A DNA stretch of 64,000 nucleotides from SVFI01 sp045588655. Lineage in GTDB: Bacteria > Bacillota > Clostridia > Lachnospirales > Lachnospiraceae. Within the stretch, counting starts at the first letter, position 1. Each line of letters begins with the position of its first letter. Below are positions 9,266 through 17,316 of the stretch, in pieces. Location of the stretch: positions 97,955 to 161,954 of the forward strand of contig JAZNEP010000007.1 in NCBI GenBank assembly GCA_045588655.1, read 5' to 3'. The translations under genes were made by a program, and so were the position numbers. Below the pieces are notes generated by a model, which saw only the letters and a list, made by a program, of their open reading frames with translations, was not told where the DNA came from and ran no database searches.

Positions 9266-9823
9266 TTATGATGCATTTTTCTGATACGTTTCTCTAAGAA
9301 GTCGTATCGTCTCTGTTTCCGGTAAATCATAGTCCCCCGTAATTGCCATGCTAGCAGCTCCGTGAATGAATATCCACATCTTCATAAATAATTCACCCGG
9401 ATCGGCCACCCCTAATGCCTTCGCACGAGCCACTTCCTTCATAAATGCACCGGTAGAACCATTTAACAATTCATAAAGACTTCTTCCATATCTTTCTTTG
9501 GATAAAAACAAAAGGTAAAAAAGCTGTGGCTCTTTCACAGCAAAATCTATATAGGACATGCCAAACCGAATAAATGGTTTTTCTTCCGCTGTATTCTTTT
9601 CACAGTATACCAAATAGAAATCACTAAAAAAAGCAATCGCCATCTCAAAGATCTCTTGATGTAACTGATCCATATTTTCATAAACACGAAATATCGGTTG
9701 AGTAGAACATCCTGCTTTATCTGCAAGTTTTCTTGCCGTCACACTGCTCATTCCTTCCGTCTTTGCGATCTCGAATCCTGCTTTTTTAATCATTTCCTTT
9801 GTCACGCTTATCTTTCTTGCCAT
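9266..9823 (-). CDS. TetR/AcrR-family transcriptional regulator
   Basis: A 185-aa protein with an N-terminal TetR DNA-binding domain (about residues 5-50: TARKLADKAGCSTQPIFRVY, the usual YxxF position being IFRVYEN) and a helical ligand-binding C-terminal part ending in a WIFIHGAASMAITG segment that is common in the WHG-type TetR subgroup. It lies downstream of the thioesterase gene. Palindromes of the form TAACA-NN-TGTTA occur just upstream of both genes and are good candidates for its operators, implying autoregulation plus control of the thioesterase. Confidence 0.93.
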   Translation of the reverse strand: MARKISVTKEMIKKAGFEIAKTEGMSSVTARKLADKAGCSTQPIFRVYENMDQLHQEIFEMAIAFFSDFYLVYCEKNTAEEKPFIRFGMSYIDFAVKEPQLFYLLFLSKERYGRSLYELLNGSTGAFMKEVARAKALGVADPGELFMKMWIFIHGAASMAITGDYDLPETETIRLLRETYQKNAS

Positions 9824-9853
9824 AGCTTTTCACCTCATAAAAATAGACCAGAA

Positions 9854-9879
9854 TAACACTTGTACCATAACACTTGTTA
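9854..9879. promoter_or_regulatory. Candidate TetR operator pair upstream of tetR
   Basis: TAACA-CT-TGTTA lies at 9868-9879, and a degenerate copy TAACA-CT-TGTAC at 9854-9865, with centres 14 bp apart. The outer arms AGAATAACA and TGTTATTCT are also complementary. The same core recurs at 10405 and 10459. Confidence 0.6.
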
Positions 9880-9926
9880 TTCTAGTCCCTTTTTTTCTTC
9901 TTGTCAATATTATGTGAACCACTTAT

Positions 9927-10358
9927 TTATTCTTTTTCAGTCGAAATCGCCGAAGTAAACTTCTCATATACATCCGGATAACTTTTCTTTATGCTAACCG
10001 GTGTTAAATCACGATTCACAAATCCGTGTTCCGAAGTACCTGTGGCATGCAGCTCTCCCGTTTCTTTCTTATATACTTCATAGGTGACACTAAACTTAAC
10101 CCCTTTAAATTCTTGGATTTTCATACAAATCTGATACGTATCTCCATATCGAAATGCTTTTCTGTATTTGCACGACACTCCGAGTACCGGAATCAGTATC
10201 CCTCTTTTCTCCAGTTCATCATATGGCAATCCAATCTGTGTCAAAAAATTAATTCTCGCCTCTTCAAACCACCGTATATAATTTGAATGGTGGATAATTC
10301 CCATCTGGTCTGTCTCATAATAATAGGTCTTTCTTTCATATGATTTGTTTGCGCTCAT
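9927..10358 (-). CDS. Acyl-CoA thioesterase, 4HBT (YbgC-like) hotdog family
   Basis: A 143-aa hotdog-fold thioesterase. The catalytic segment YYYETDQMGIIHHSNYIRW (catalytic Asp17) is typical of 4-hydroxybenzoyl-CoA thioesterase/YbgC proteins, which hydrolyse acyl-CoAs in the cytoplasm. The length is normal. The ATG is preceded by AGAGGT. Two strong TAACA-NN-TGTTA palindromes lie 47-114 bases upstream, so the gene is likely repressed by the neighbouring TetR protein. The acyl substrate cannot be told from the sequence. Confidence 0.92.
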   Translation of the reverse strand: MSANKSYERKTYYYETDQMGIIHHSNYIRWFEEARINFLTQIGLPYDELEKRGILIPVLGVSCKYRKAFRYGDTYQICMKIQEFKGVKFSVTYEVYKKETGELHATGTSEHGFVNRDLTPVSIKKSYPDVYEKFTSAISTEKE

Positions 10359-10404
10359 TTTGCTACCTCTGTTTACTTTATTTTTATGTATTACACCTAA
10401 TCTA

Positions 10405-10416
10405 TAACATATGTTA
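10405..10416. promoter_or_regulatory. Candidate TetR operator (TAACA-TA-TGTTA) upstream of the thioesterase
   Basis: A perfect 12-bp palindrome, matching the core of the sites at 9868 and 10459. It lies 47 bases before the thioesterase ATG, where it could block transcription. Confidence 0.6.
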
Positions 10417-10456
10417 CTTCCATTATTTAATTTAGATTTCCTCCTGTTTTTTCAAC

Positions 10457-10472
10457 TATAACAATTGTTATA
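10457..10472. promoter_or_regulatory. Candidate TetR operator (16-bp perfect palindrome)
   Basis: TATAACAATTGTTATA is a perfect 16-bp palindrome containing TAACA-AT-TGTTA (10459-10470). It is 54 bp from the site at 10405. The minus-strand TGTTATAGT within or beside it resembles an extended -10, so operator and promoter may overlap. Confidence 0.6.
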
Positions 10473-10628
10473 TTGAATCAGCATGAAAACCGCAATAACC
10501 GCCTGATAACGCATGTTTTTCCTTCATTTTTTGTATGCTCTTTTAAGTACAATTTTTCTTCATGCAGAAATCTTTCATTTTCAGCCTTTAGTTTAGCAGT
10601 ATTCCTCTGTTTTTGCAAGAAATCACGC
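10473..10628. other. Intergenic stretch without recognised gene
   Basis: Together with the operators and the terminator this forms the 349-base gap between the thioesterase and oadA genes. An open frame on the plus strand exists (10473-10697) but has no RBS and a composition of noncoding type. I see nothing else in it. Confidence 0.5.
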
Positions 10629-10668
10629 AAAAAAAAGAGCCTCTGCATCATATGCAAAAGCTCTTTTA
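10629..10668 (-). terminator. Terminator of the decarboxylase operon
   Basis: Reading the minus strand, AAAAGAGC pairs with GCTCTTTT and inner TGCAT with ATGCA, followed by a run of eight T (the A-run at 10629-10636). It lies 40 bases after the oadA stop. Confidence 0.88.
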
Positions 10669-10707
10669 TTCATCTCATTTGGTATCCAATTTGTTAAAAG
10701 AATCGGA

Positions 10708-12129
10708 TTAAACCGGGTAAGCACCGTTTGCTGTATCAGCTTTGGATAAATCCACTTTATCCTGCTGTGCTTTACGATACTTGAAGAAGTCTGTAGCAAC
10801 CTGTGGGAATAATGCGTATGATAATACGTCTTCATCCTGCTGCTTCCATTCTTTCATTTCTGATTCCAGTTTTTCCATTTCGTTATCAATGAGGTCAGCC
10901 GGACGACATGTGATTCTTTCTTCACCCGGAATAACTTTGTCGATAACTTCCTGACTCATCGGTTTTACTGTCTGACCATATTTACCACGTAATACGTCTT
11001 TTGTCTGGTCAGTTGCCATTTTATATCTTTCACCCATAAGTACGTTAAATACAGCCTGTGTACCAACGATCTGTGATGAAGGTGTTACGAGTGGTGGCTC
11101 TCCAAGGTCTTTACGAACTGCAGGGATTTCTTTTAATACATCGTAGTATTTATCTTCTGCATTCTGCTCTTTTAACTGGCTAACCATGTTAGAAAGCATT
11201 CCGCCCGGTACCTGATATAATAATGTCTTAATATCAACACCCATTACTTTTGGATTTAAGAGACCTGATGCTAAGCACTCATCTCTGTATGGTCTGAAGT
11301 AATCAGCGATTTCAGCAAGTAAGTTCTGGTCAAATCCTGTGTCATACTCTGTTCCCTTGAATGTTTCAACCATAACTTCTGTTGCAGGCTGAGATGTTCC
11401 AAGAGCGAACGGGCTCATTGCACAGTCAATTACATCTACACCTGCTTCTACTGCTTTTAAGTAAGTCATAGAAGCAACACCTGATGTATAATGTGTATGT
11501 AACTGAATTGGAAGTTTTGTAACTTCTTTCATTGCTTTCACAAGTTCAGCAGCTTTATATGGTACTAAAAGACCTGCCATATCTTTGATACAGATAGAAT
11601 CTGCACCCATCTCTTCAATCTTCTTAGCCATATCTGTCCAGTAATCCATTGTGTAAGCATCACCTAATGTATAAGAAAGAGCAATCTGCGCATGACCTCT
11701 TCCTTCACGCTGTTTGATCTTATTTGTAGAATTTACTGCTGCTTCTAAGTTACGAAGATCATTGAGACAGTCAAAAATACGAATGATATCAATACCATTT
11801 GCAACTGATCTTTCAACAAAAGCATCTACAACGTCATCTGCGTATGGTCTGTAACCTAAGATGTTCTGACCTCTGAATAACATCTGAAGAGGTGTGTTAG
11901 GACATCCGTCTTTAATCTTTCTAAGTCTCTCCCATGGATCTTCTTTTAAGAAACGAAGGGAAGCATCAAATGTAGCACCACCCCAGCACTCAAGAGAATT
12001 ATATCCTACTTTATCAAGCTTCTCTAAGATTGGAAGCATGAACTCTGTTGGCATTCTTGTAGCAATCAGGGACTGATGCGCATCACGTAAAATTGTTTCG
12101 GTAATTTTTACCGCTTTGTTTCCAGCCAT
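10708..12129 (-). CDS. oadA: Oxaloacetate decarboxylase alpha / pyruvate carboxylase subunit B (5S carboxyltransferase)
   Basis: A 473-aa carboxyltransferase of the PycB/OadA/transcarboxylase-5S family. It has the HMGL-like TIM barrel (TETILRDAHQSLIATRMP at the N-terminus, with the metal-site Asp) and the metal histidines in LHTHYTSG, followed by the conserved PYC_OADA domain (GGMLSNMVSQLKEQ). It transfers CO2 between oxaloacetate/pyruvate and biotin. The biotinyl domain found at the C-terminus of many OadA proteins is missing; a separate carrier is encoded at 13383. It is the last gene of the operon and is followed by a strong terminator. Strict assignment to decarboxylase versus transcarboxylase is not possible from sequence. 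Confidence 0.93.
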   Translation of the reverse strand: MAGNKAVKITETILRDAHQSLIATRMPTEFMLPILEKLDKVGYNSLECWGGATFDASLRFLKEDPWERLRKIKDGCPNTPLQMLFRGQNILGYRPYADDVVDAFVERSVANGIDIIRIFDCLNDLRNLEAAVNSTNKIKQREGRGHAQIALSYTLGDAYTMDYWTDMAKKIEEMGADSICIKDMAGLLVPYKAAELVKAMKEVTKLPIQLHTHYTSGVASMTYLKAVEAGVDVIDCAMSPFALGTSQPATEVMVETFKGTEYDTGFDQNLLAEIADYFRPYRDECLASGLLNPKVMGVDIKTLLYQVPGGMLSNMVSQLKEQNAEDKYYDVLKEIPAVRKDLGEPPLVTPSSQIVGTQAVFNVLMGERYKMATDQTKDVLRGKYGQTVKPMSQEVIDKVIPGEERITCRPADLIDNEMEKLESEMKEWKQQDEDVLSYALFPQVATDFFKYRKAQQDKVDLSKADTANGAYPV

Positions 12130-12184
12130 TTATTTATTCCTCCTGTTTTAATCAATAAATAATTTTTCTCTCGACAATGTCGAT

Positions 12185-13336
12185 TTAGAATACACCGAAT
12201 ACAGCCATGAATGTTCCGGCTGCCACGGCTGTACCGATAACACCAGCAACGTTAGGTCCCATTGCATGCATCAGCAGGAAGTTTGTAGGATCTGCTTCTG
12301 CACCAACCTTCTGGGAAACTCTGGCTGCCATAGGAACTGCGGAAACTCCGGCAGAACCGATAAGTGGATTTACTTTACCCTTAGTCATTACACACATTAA
12401 TTTACCGAACAGTACGCCGGCAGCAGTACCAAACGCAAACGCAACCAATCCCAGGATTACGATTTTACCTGTATCCCAGTTAAGGAACGCTTCCGCGCTG
12501 GTCGTTGCACCAACCGATGTTCCAAGTAAGATAACTACAATGTACATAAGAGCGTTCGATGCTGTTTCTGTCAACTGACGAACCACACCTGACTCTCTGA
12601 ATAAGTTACCGAGCATCAGCATACCAACAAGTGGTGCTGTTGTCGGAAGAATCATAGATACAACAATCGTAACGATAATCGGGAAAAGAATTTTTTCCAG
12701 TTTGGAAACAGGTCTAAGCTGTCCCATTTTGATTTTACGTTCTTTCTCTGTTGTAAGAGCTTTCATGATTGGTGGCTGAATAATCGGAACAAGTGACATA
12801 TATGAATATGCTGCCACGGCGATTGGTCCCATAAGTGCTGTCTGTCCTAATTTACCTGCAAGGAAAATGGACGTCGGACCGTCAGCTCCACCGATGATGG
12901 AAATAGCTGCTGCAGCTTTGTCATTGAATCCGAGAGCAATGGCTCCGAAATAAGCCGCAAAAATACCGAACTGAGCTGCTGCACCGAGCAAGAAGCTCTT
13001 CGGGTTTGCGATAAGTGGACCAAAGTCTGTCATCGCACCTACACCCATAAAGATGAGGGATGGCATAATTGCCCATTCATCTAAAAGATAGAAATAATAC
13101 AAAAGACCACCAACTCCATTTGGAGAATCTTCAATACTCATCATGATGTCCGGATAAATATTTACCAGAAGCATACCAAATGCAATCGGAACTAACAGAA
13201 GTGGTTCAAACTCATGTCGAATGGCAAGATATAAAAACACACATGCCACAGCAATCATAATATAGTTTCCGATTGTAAGATTGAAGAAAGCCGTCTGATG
13301 TACAAGATTATCTAACGTATTAATTATGTAATCCAT
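12185..13336 (-). CDS. oadB: Sodium-ion-translocating decarboxylase beta subunit
   Basis: A 383-aa polytopic membrane protein of the OadB/MmdB/GcdB family. It decarboxylates carboxybiotin and couples this to Na+ export. Conserved motifs include GVGAMTDFGPLIANPKSFLLGAAAQFG, GGADGPTSIFLA (containing the Na+-site Asp region) and NPLIGSAGVSAVPMAARVSQ. The C-terminal LLMHAMGPNVAGVIGTAVAAG is highly characteristic. Length fits the shorter members of the family. It lies between the biotin carrier and the alpha subunit, in the operon running from 15976 to 10708. Confidence 0.96.
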   Translation of the reverse strand: MDYIINTLDNLVHQTAFFNLTIGNYIMIAVACVFLYLAIRHEFEPLLLVPIAFGMLLVNIYPDIMMSIEDSPNGVGGLLYYFYLLDEWAIMPSLIFMGVGAMTDFGPLIANPKSFLLGAAAQFGIFAAYFGAIALGFNDKAAAAISIIGGADGPTSIFLAGKLGQTALMGPIAVAAYSYMSLVPIIQPPIMKALTTEKERKIKMGQLRPVSKLEKILFPIIVTIVVSMILPTTAPLVGMLMLGNLFRESGVVRQLTETASNALMYIVVILLGTSVGATTSAEAFLNWDTGKIVILGLVAFAFGTAAGVLFGKLMCVMTKGKVNPLIGSAGVSAVPMAARVSQKVGAEADPTNFLLMHAMGPNVAGVIGTAVAAGTFMAVFGVF

Positions 13337-13382
13337 TTGTCGACCTCCTGTTATTTGTCGTTTGATTTATATCAAAGACATA

Positions 13383-13754
13383 TTAGTTTAATGTTGCAAG
13401 AGTTGCACCTGCTTCAACAGGATCACCTACTGCGACATCAATACTAGCAACAGTACCGTCTTGTGGAGCAACAACCGGAATTTCCATCTTCATTGCTTCA
13501 AGAATGATAACTGTGTCACCCTTCTTCACAGCCTGACCAACATTAGCTTCTACTTTAAATACTTTACCTGCTGCACCTGCTTCAATCTTAACTGAACCAG
13601 CACCACCTGCTGCTTTTGGAGCTGCTGCAGGAGCTGCCTTTGGTGCTGCTTTTGGAGCTGCTTTTGGAGCTGCTGCTACAGCACCTGAAGTAGCGCCTTC
13701 TTCAACTACTACATCGTATACGTTTCCGTTCACGGTAATTGTATAATTTTTCAT
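13383..13754 (-). CDS. Biotin carboxyl carrier protein of the decarboxylase complex
   Basis: A 123-aa biotin carrier. The biotinylation motif EAMKM is at residues 86-90 (Lys89), in a standard lipoyl/biotinyl domain (about 54-123). The N-terminal 20 residues (YTITVNGNVYDVVVEE) form the usual short strand, and an Ala-Pro-Lys linker (about 28-50) joins them, like the flexible linkers of MmdC/GcdC gamma subunits. It should shuttle CO2 from the carboxyltransferases to the membrane beta subunit. The linker is encoded by 12-base near-repeats. Confidence 0.96.
   Translation of the reverse strand: MKNYTITVNGNVYDVVVEEGATSGAVAAAPKAAPKAAPKAAPAAAPKAAGGAGSVKIEAGAAGKVFKVEANVGQAVKKGDTVIILEAMKMEIPVVAPQDGTVASIDVAVGDPVEAGATLATLN
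13608..13670. repeat. 12-bp tandem near-repeats coding an (AAPK)n linker
   Basis: Repeats of the unit coding Ala-Ala-Pro-Lys (gctgcttttgga on the plus strand) run for about five units with some substitutions. They encode the flexible linker of the biotin carrier. Such repeats can change copy number by slippage without breaking the frame. Confidence 0.8.
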
Positions 13755-13772
13755 TTTAATTTCCTCCTGTTA

Positions 13773-14528
13773 TTAGGCATTCTGCCATTTGTTTCTGTTT
13801 ACTTTTCGAACGCTTCTGATGACTACTCCATCAGCTGAGCCTCCGTTTGCTGCTTCATATGCTGCAATTGCTGCTGAAATTACTGCAATAAGCTCTGTAT
13901 CATCTGTCTCTTCCGCCTCGATAATCTGAGCGATTGTATTATCTACTGCTTTTTCCGTCTCTGAAACTTTGTCTTTCTTAGCAAACATAGCCTGGATTTT
14001 TGGAATCAAAGCAAAAGCTGCGATAATAAAACTGATTAATATCAATACTGAAAATACAGTAAACATACCCAGTAATGTATTTAATCCGGCATTTGTCATC
14101 TTTTCACCTAATGTGTAGTTAACATTTACCGTCATCGTAACGATTGAAAAATCTTTTGCATTGTAAATGAGCTCAACATCTGCCGTTCTGGCATTTCCTT
14201 TTGGATCAAGCGCAGAACCTGTAATTGCCGTATTAACAATTACCTCTTTTCCATCAAACTTTACTTCATGGCCTGTTGTCTCCACATAACTGCCTAACTC
14301 TTCCATACCGCTTTCCCAGCTGGCGAATACAGGTCCGAGTATTTCGTCTTCAGCAAACTGAGCAGCTGCACCCTGCTCAACAATCATGCCTACCTGACCG
14401 ATATACGTATCCGCAACCTCTACAGCTGCCATCTCTTCCTCTGTCATGACATCTGTACTTTCACCACCACAGGCAGTCAGTCCTAAAAGACAGGCAATCA
14501 TACCTAATACTAATAATCTTTTCTTCAT
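13773..14528 (-). CDS. OadG-family gamma subunit with lipoprotein-type N-terminal domain
   Basis: A 251-aa protein. The C-terminal part is OadG-like: a single membrane helix (about 147-175, TLLGMFTVFSVLILISF), a charged cytoplasmic linker, then LIAVISAAIAAYEA and a tail ending RSVRKVNRNKWQNA. This tail matches gamma/delta subunits that anchor the soluble carboxyltransferase to the beta subunit. The first ~145 residues are extra: a lipoprotein signal with lipobox LTAC (Cys20) and an acidic outside domain. Ordinary OadG proteins are about 80-120 aa. Position in the operon supports the role; the function of the extracellular domain is unknown. Confidence 0.87.
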   Translation of the reverse strand: MKKRLLVLGMIACLLGLTACGGESTDVMTEEEMAAVEVADTYIGQVGMIVEQGAAAQFAEDEILGPVFASWESGMEELGSYVETTGHEVKFDGKEVIVNTAITGSALDPKGNARTADVELIYNAKDFSIVTMTVNVNYTLGEKMTNAGLNTLLGMFTVFSVLILISFIIAAFALIPKIQAMFAKKDKVSETEKAVDNTIAQIIEAEETDDTELIAVISAAIAAYEAANGGSADGVVIRSVRKVNRNKWQNA

Positions 14529-14545
14529 ATTAAGTACATCCTTTC

Positions 14546-15976
14546 TTAAACTGTACCGTGTTTTTTAGCCGGGCGGTCGTCCCTTTTTGCAAACAGCATC
14601 TCAAATGCGCCAACCACATATTTACGTGTATCAGCCGCATCGATAATCTGATCTACATATCCTCTCTTTGCAGCGCCAGTAGCACTTGTCTGAAGTGCTG
14701 CATACTCTGCTGCTTTTTCTTTAATTACATCAGCGCCTTCTCCGCTATACATAATCTGAGCTGCATCATTTGCATTCATCGCACCGATTTCAGCATTTGA
14801 CCATGCAATTGTAAGATCTGCACCGATTGCCTTTGAGTTCATAGCGATAGCTGCTGTTCCGAGCGCTTTTCCAACTACTACATTTACTTTCGGAACTGTT
14901 GCATTAGCGAATGCATATGTAAGCTTAGCTACTGCCTTTGCAATCTTCTTTTCTGCACATGTGCATGCTGTATATCCTTTTACATTTGTAAGAGAAAGTA
15001 CAGGAATATTAAATGCATCACAGAATGTGATAAACTCAGCTGCTTTTGCACATCCGTTCGGAGTTAAAACTGCATCCATTTTTTCAGCCACTTTTCCGTC
15101 TTCTCCGATTACTTCGCTACGGTTAGCCACACAACCAACTGTAGATCCATTTAAACGGATAAATCCTGTAACCATATCTTTTGCATATGCTTCTTTTACT
15201 TCGAAGAATACATTATCATCAGCAATTTCAGATAATGCGATGGATGTATCACCGGCACATGCAGCAAGATTAGCACTTGCTCTATTTAAATCATCTGTGC
15301 AATCTTCATAAGACATATCATCTTCATTGTTTGAAGGGAGCATAGCTACCAGCTGTCTAATCTGTGCACAAATCTCTGCCTCATCCGCAACTACATCTAC
15401 AAGACCTGCTTCTGTACTCTGGAAATCCGCTGCTGCAGTATCACATTTCTCTGCATAATTTCCTTCCAATGCGTTTGGAGAATTCACAAATAATTTTGCA
15501 TTCTTTCCTTCCATGAATGTAAAATCTGTGAGCGCCGGAATCAGGGCAAGTCCACCACCACAATTACCGAAAACTGCTGTAATCTGTGGAACCACACCGG
15601 AAGCCAGTGTCTGTTTCATATAAATTTCACCGAAGGCGTTCATCGCATCTGTCGCCTCCTGCAGTCTAAGTCCGGCTGTATCGATTAAACCGATGACAGG
15701 CGCACCTGTCTTAAGAGCCAGATCATAGAGGTTAGCAATCTTTTTCGCATGCATTTCGCCAACGCTTCCGTTCATCACAGATGCATCCTGGCTGTAAACA
15801 TACACAAGGTTGCCTTCAATTACTCCGTAGCCGGTAACCACACCGTCCGAAGGAGTTTCTGTTGGTTTCATATTGAAATCAGTTGCTCTGGCTGTTACCA
15901 TTGCTCCAATTTCAACGAAACTGTTGTCGTCGAGTAAAGCTGCAATTCTTTGACTCGCTTTTGAAGAATTACTCAT
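14546..15976 (-). CDS. Biotin-dependent acyl-CoA carboxyltransferase (MmdA/12S-like) alpha subunit
   Basis: A 476-aa crotonase-fold carboxyltransferase with the two halves typical of MmdA, PccB and transcarboxylase 12S. The N half has YVYSQDASVMNGSVGEMHA and the acyl-CoA oxyanion region NCGGGLALIPALTDF; the C half has NVKGYTACTCAEKKIAK and VVGKALGTAAIAMNSKA. It likely moves CO2 from an acyl-CoA such as methylmalonyl-CoA to biotin. It differs from typical MmdA in several motif residues and is about 30 aa shorter, so the acyl-CoA substrate is uncertain. I use the ATG at 15976 because GGAGG lies eight bases upstream; the ATG at 15991 coincides with it. It heads the operon. Confidence 0.88.
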   Translation of the reverse strand: MSNSSKASQRIAALLDDNSFVEIGAMVTARATDFNMKPTETPSDGVVTGYGVIEGNLVYVYSQDASVMNGSVGEMHAKKIANLYDLALKTGAPVIGLIDTAGLRLQEATDAMNAFGEIYMKQTLASGVVPQITAVFGNCGGGLALIPALTDFTFMEGKNAKLFVNSPNALEGNYAEKCDTAAADFQSTEAGLVDVVADEAEICAQIRQLVAMLPSNNEDDMSYEDCTDDLNRASANLAACAGDTSIALSEIADDNVFFEVKEAYAKDMVTGFIRLNGSTVGCVANRSEVIGEDGKVAEKMDAVLTPNGCAKAAEFITFCDAFNIPVLSLTNVKGYTACTCAEKKIAKAVAKLTYAFANATVPKVNVVVGKALGTAAIAMNSKAIGADLTIAWSNAEIGAMNANDAAQIMYSGEGADVIKEKAAEYAALQTSATGAAKRGYVDQIIDAADTRKYVVGAFEMLFAKRDDRPAKKHGTV

Positions 15977-16055
15977 GTTTTGGACCTCCATTTTATATTA
16001 ATTTATGAATAACTAGATTATGTAAGGGCATACTACGCCCGCACATCACATTCGA

Positions 16056-17252
16056 TTAAAAGTATAACATAAAAATTTCATGCAGACAATAGAAATATGT
16101 GCGCAATTCGACGCTTTCTGTTGTCTTTATTTCATACCTTTTATACAGTTCTCCATTTACATAGTAACTTTCGTATCCTATGATTTCATCTTTATTTACC
16201 GGCGCCGAAAGAATCTTTGGTACATCACTTATTACTTTAATCTCATCCTGCACAGACAGCAAAAGTGTCAAATCTCCCTCCCTCTTTTTTTCTACCTCAA
16301 TCTTTACGGTATCACATACCCCCTTGTCAACCGGTATCGGATTGTATGGAAACTGTTTTGTAATATCTTTTGATTCATAATTTTCAATCCCATATGTCAT
16401 AAGACTTTGGGTATCCTTCCATTTCCAGTTTTTATTTGGTGGCCAGCCACTTGCCAGCACTACAGCAATCAGCTGTTTCCCTTCATATTCCAATGCTCCT
16501 ACAAAACAATACCCTGCGTCAGCTGTAAATCCAGTTTTAATTCCGCATGCACCTGCCATCCTATCTAAAAAGCTATTTTTATTTGACACCTGTATTGTCC
16601 TTCCGGTCCCCTGTTCTGAGAAAGTATATTGTCTTGTTGTAATAATGTCTTTAAATGTTTGATTCTTCATCGCATAGGTAGAAATAACCGCCAAATCATA
16701 TGCTGTTGTAGAGTGTATCCTACCTTTCTGCTCTGCATCCAAACCATTTGGAGTTATAAAATTGGTGTGTTCACATCCCAATTCTTTTGCTTTCTGATTC
16801 ATCCGTTTTGCAAATGCTTCTACACTTCCATCAATATGTTCTGCAATGGCTACCGCCGTATCATTGTGCGATTCCAGCATCAAAGAAAACAAAAGGTCCC
16901 AAAGAAGGTAAGTTTCTCCTTCTCGCATTCCTAAATGAACCTTGGGCATTCTCGATGCATAAGAAGAAACTGTAACCACCTCAGATTCTTTTCCATTTTG
17001 TTTCTCTTCCAAATACTCCAGCGCTAAAATACAAGTCATAATCTTTGTCGTAGAGGCCATAGGCATTACTTTATATCCGTTTTCTTCATATAAAACACGC
17101 CCGTTTGACGCATCCATCAGGAGCGCCGAGCGGGCGTACAATGACAATTCTTCCGCCTGCACAAAAGCCACCATGTCGAACATCACCAACCATATAGCAA
17201 ATATGCAAACAAAACATTTATATTTGATTTTCATTTTTTGATACGAACACAT
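16056..17252 (-). CDS. D-alanyl-D-alanine carboxypeptidase (DacF/PBP5-like), copy 1
   Basis: A penicillin-binding DD-carboxypeptidase that trims the terminal D-Ala of peptidoglycan stem peptides. All three active-site motifs are present: STTK (67-70), SHN (127-129) and KTG (238-240). An N-terminal signal sequence ends near FVQAEE, and a C-terminal PBP5_C-type domain follows. Two starts (17252 and 17234) fit; neither has a strong RBS, so the first is kept. The last bases of the gene carry the promoter of the decarboxylase operon. Most S11 carboxypeptidases end in an amphipathic anchor; here the tail is YFYCLHEIFMLYF, which is hydrophobic. Confidence 0.93.
   Translation of the reverse strand: MCSYQKMKIKYKCFVCIFAIWLVMFDMVAFVQAEELSLYARSALLMDASNGRVLYEENGYKVMPMASTTKIMTCILALEYLEEKQNGKESEVVTVSSYASRMPKVHLGMREGETYLLWDLLFSLMLESHNDTAVAIAEHIDGSVEAFAKRMNQKAKELGCEHTNFITPNGLDAEQKGRIHSTTAYDLAVISTYAMKNQTFKDIITTRQYTFSEQGTGRTIQVSNKNSFLDRMAGACGIKTGFTADAGYCFVGALEYEGKQLIAVVLASGWPPNKNWKWKDTQSLMTYGIENYESKDITKQFPYNPIPVDKGVCDTVKIEVEKKREGDLTLLLSVQDEIKVISDVPKILSAPVNKDEIIGYESYYVNGELYKRYEIKTTESVELRTYFYCLHEIFMLYF
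16061..16089 (-). promoter_or_regulatory. Promoter of the decarboxylase operon
   Basis: On the minus strand: TTGTCT (-35, 16084-16089), a 17-bp spacer, then TATACT (-10, 16061-16066) with an extended TG. It lies in the 3' end of the upstream carboxypeptidase gene, about 85 bases before the carboxyltransferase ATG. Confidence 0.65.
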
Positions 17253-17316
17253 AAATCACTACCGGTTCTTTCATTCTTCCTTACCCTATGTATATGTGCT
17301 CTTTTCTGTAATCATT

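Noticed and set aside
10473..10697. Plus-strand 74-aa frame in the gap before oadA
   Set aside because: No RBS, low-complexity hydrophobic composition, and it runs into the terminator of the opposite operon.
16026..16040. GGGCGTAGTATGCCC as a terminator
   Set aside because: A short stem without T-run, located in the leader of the decarboxylase operon after the promoter.
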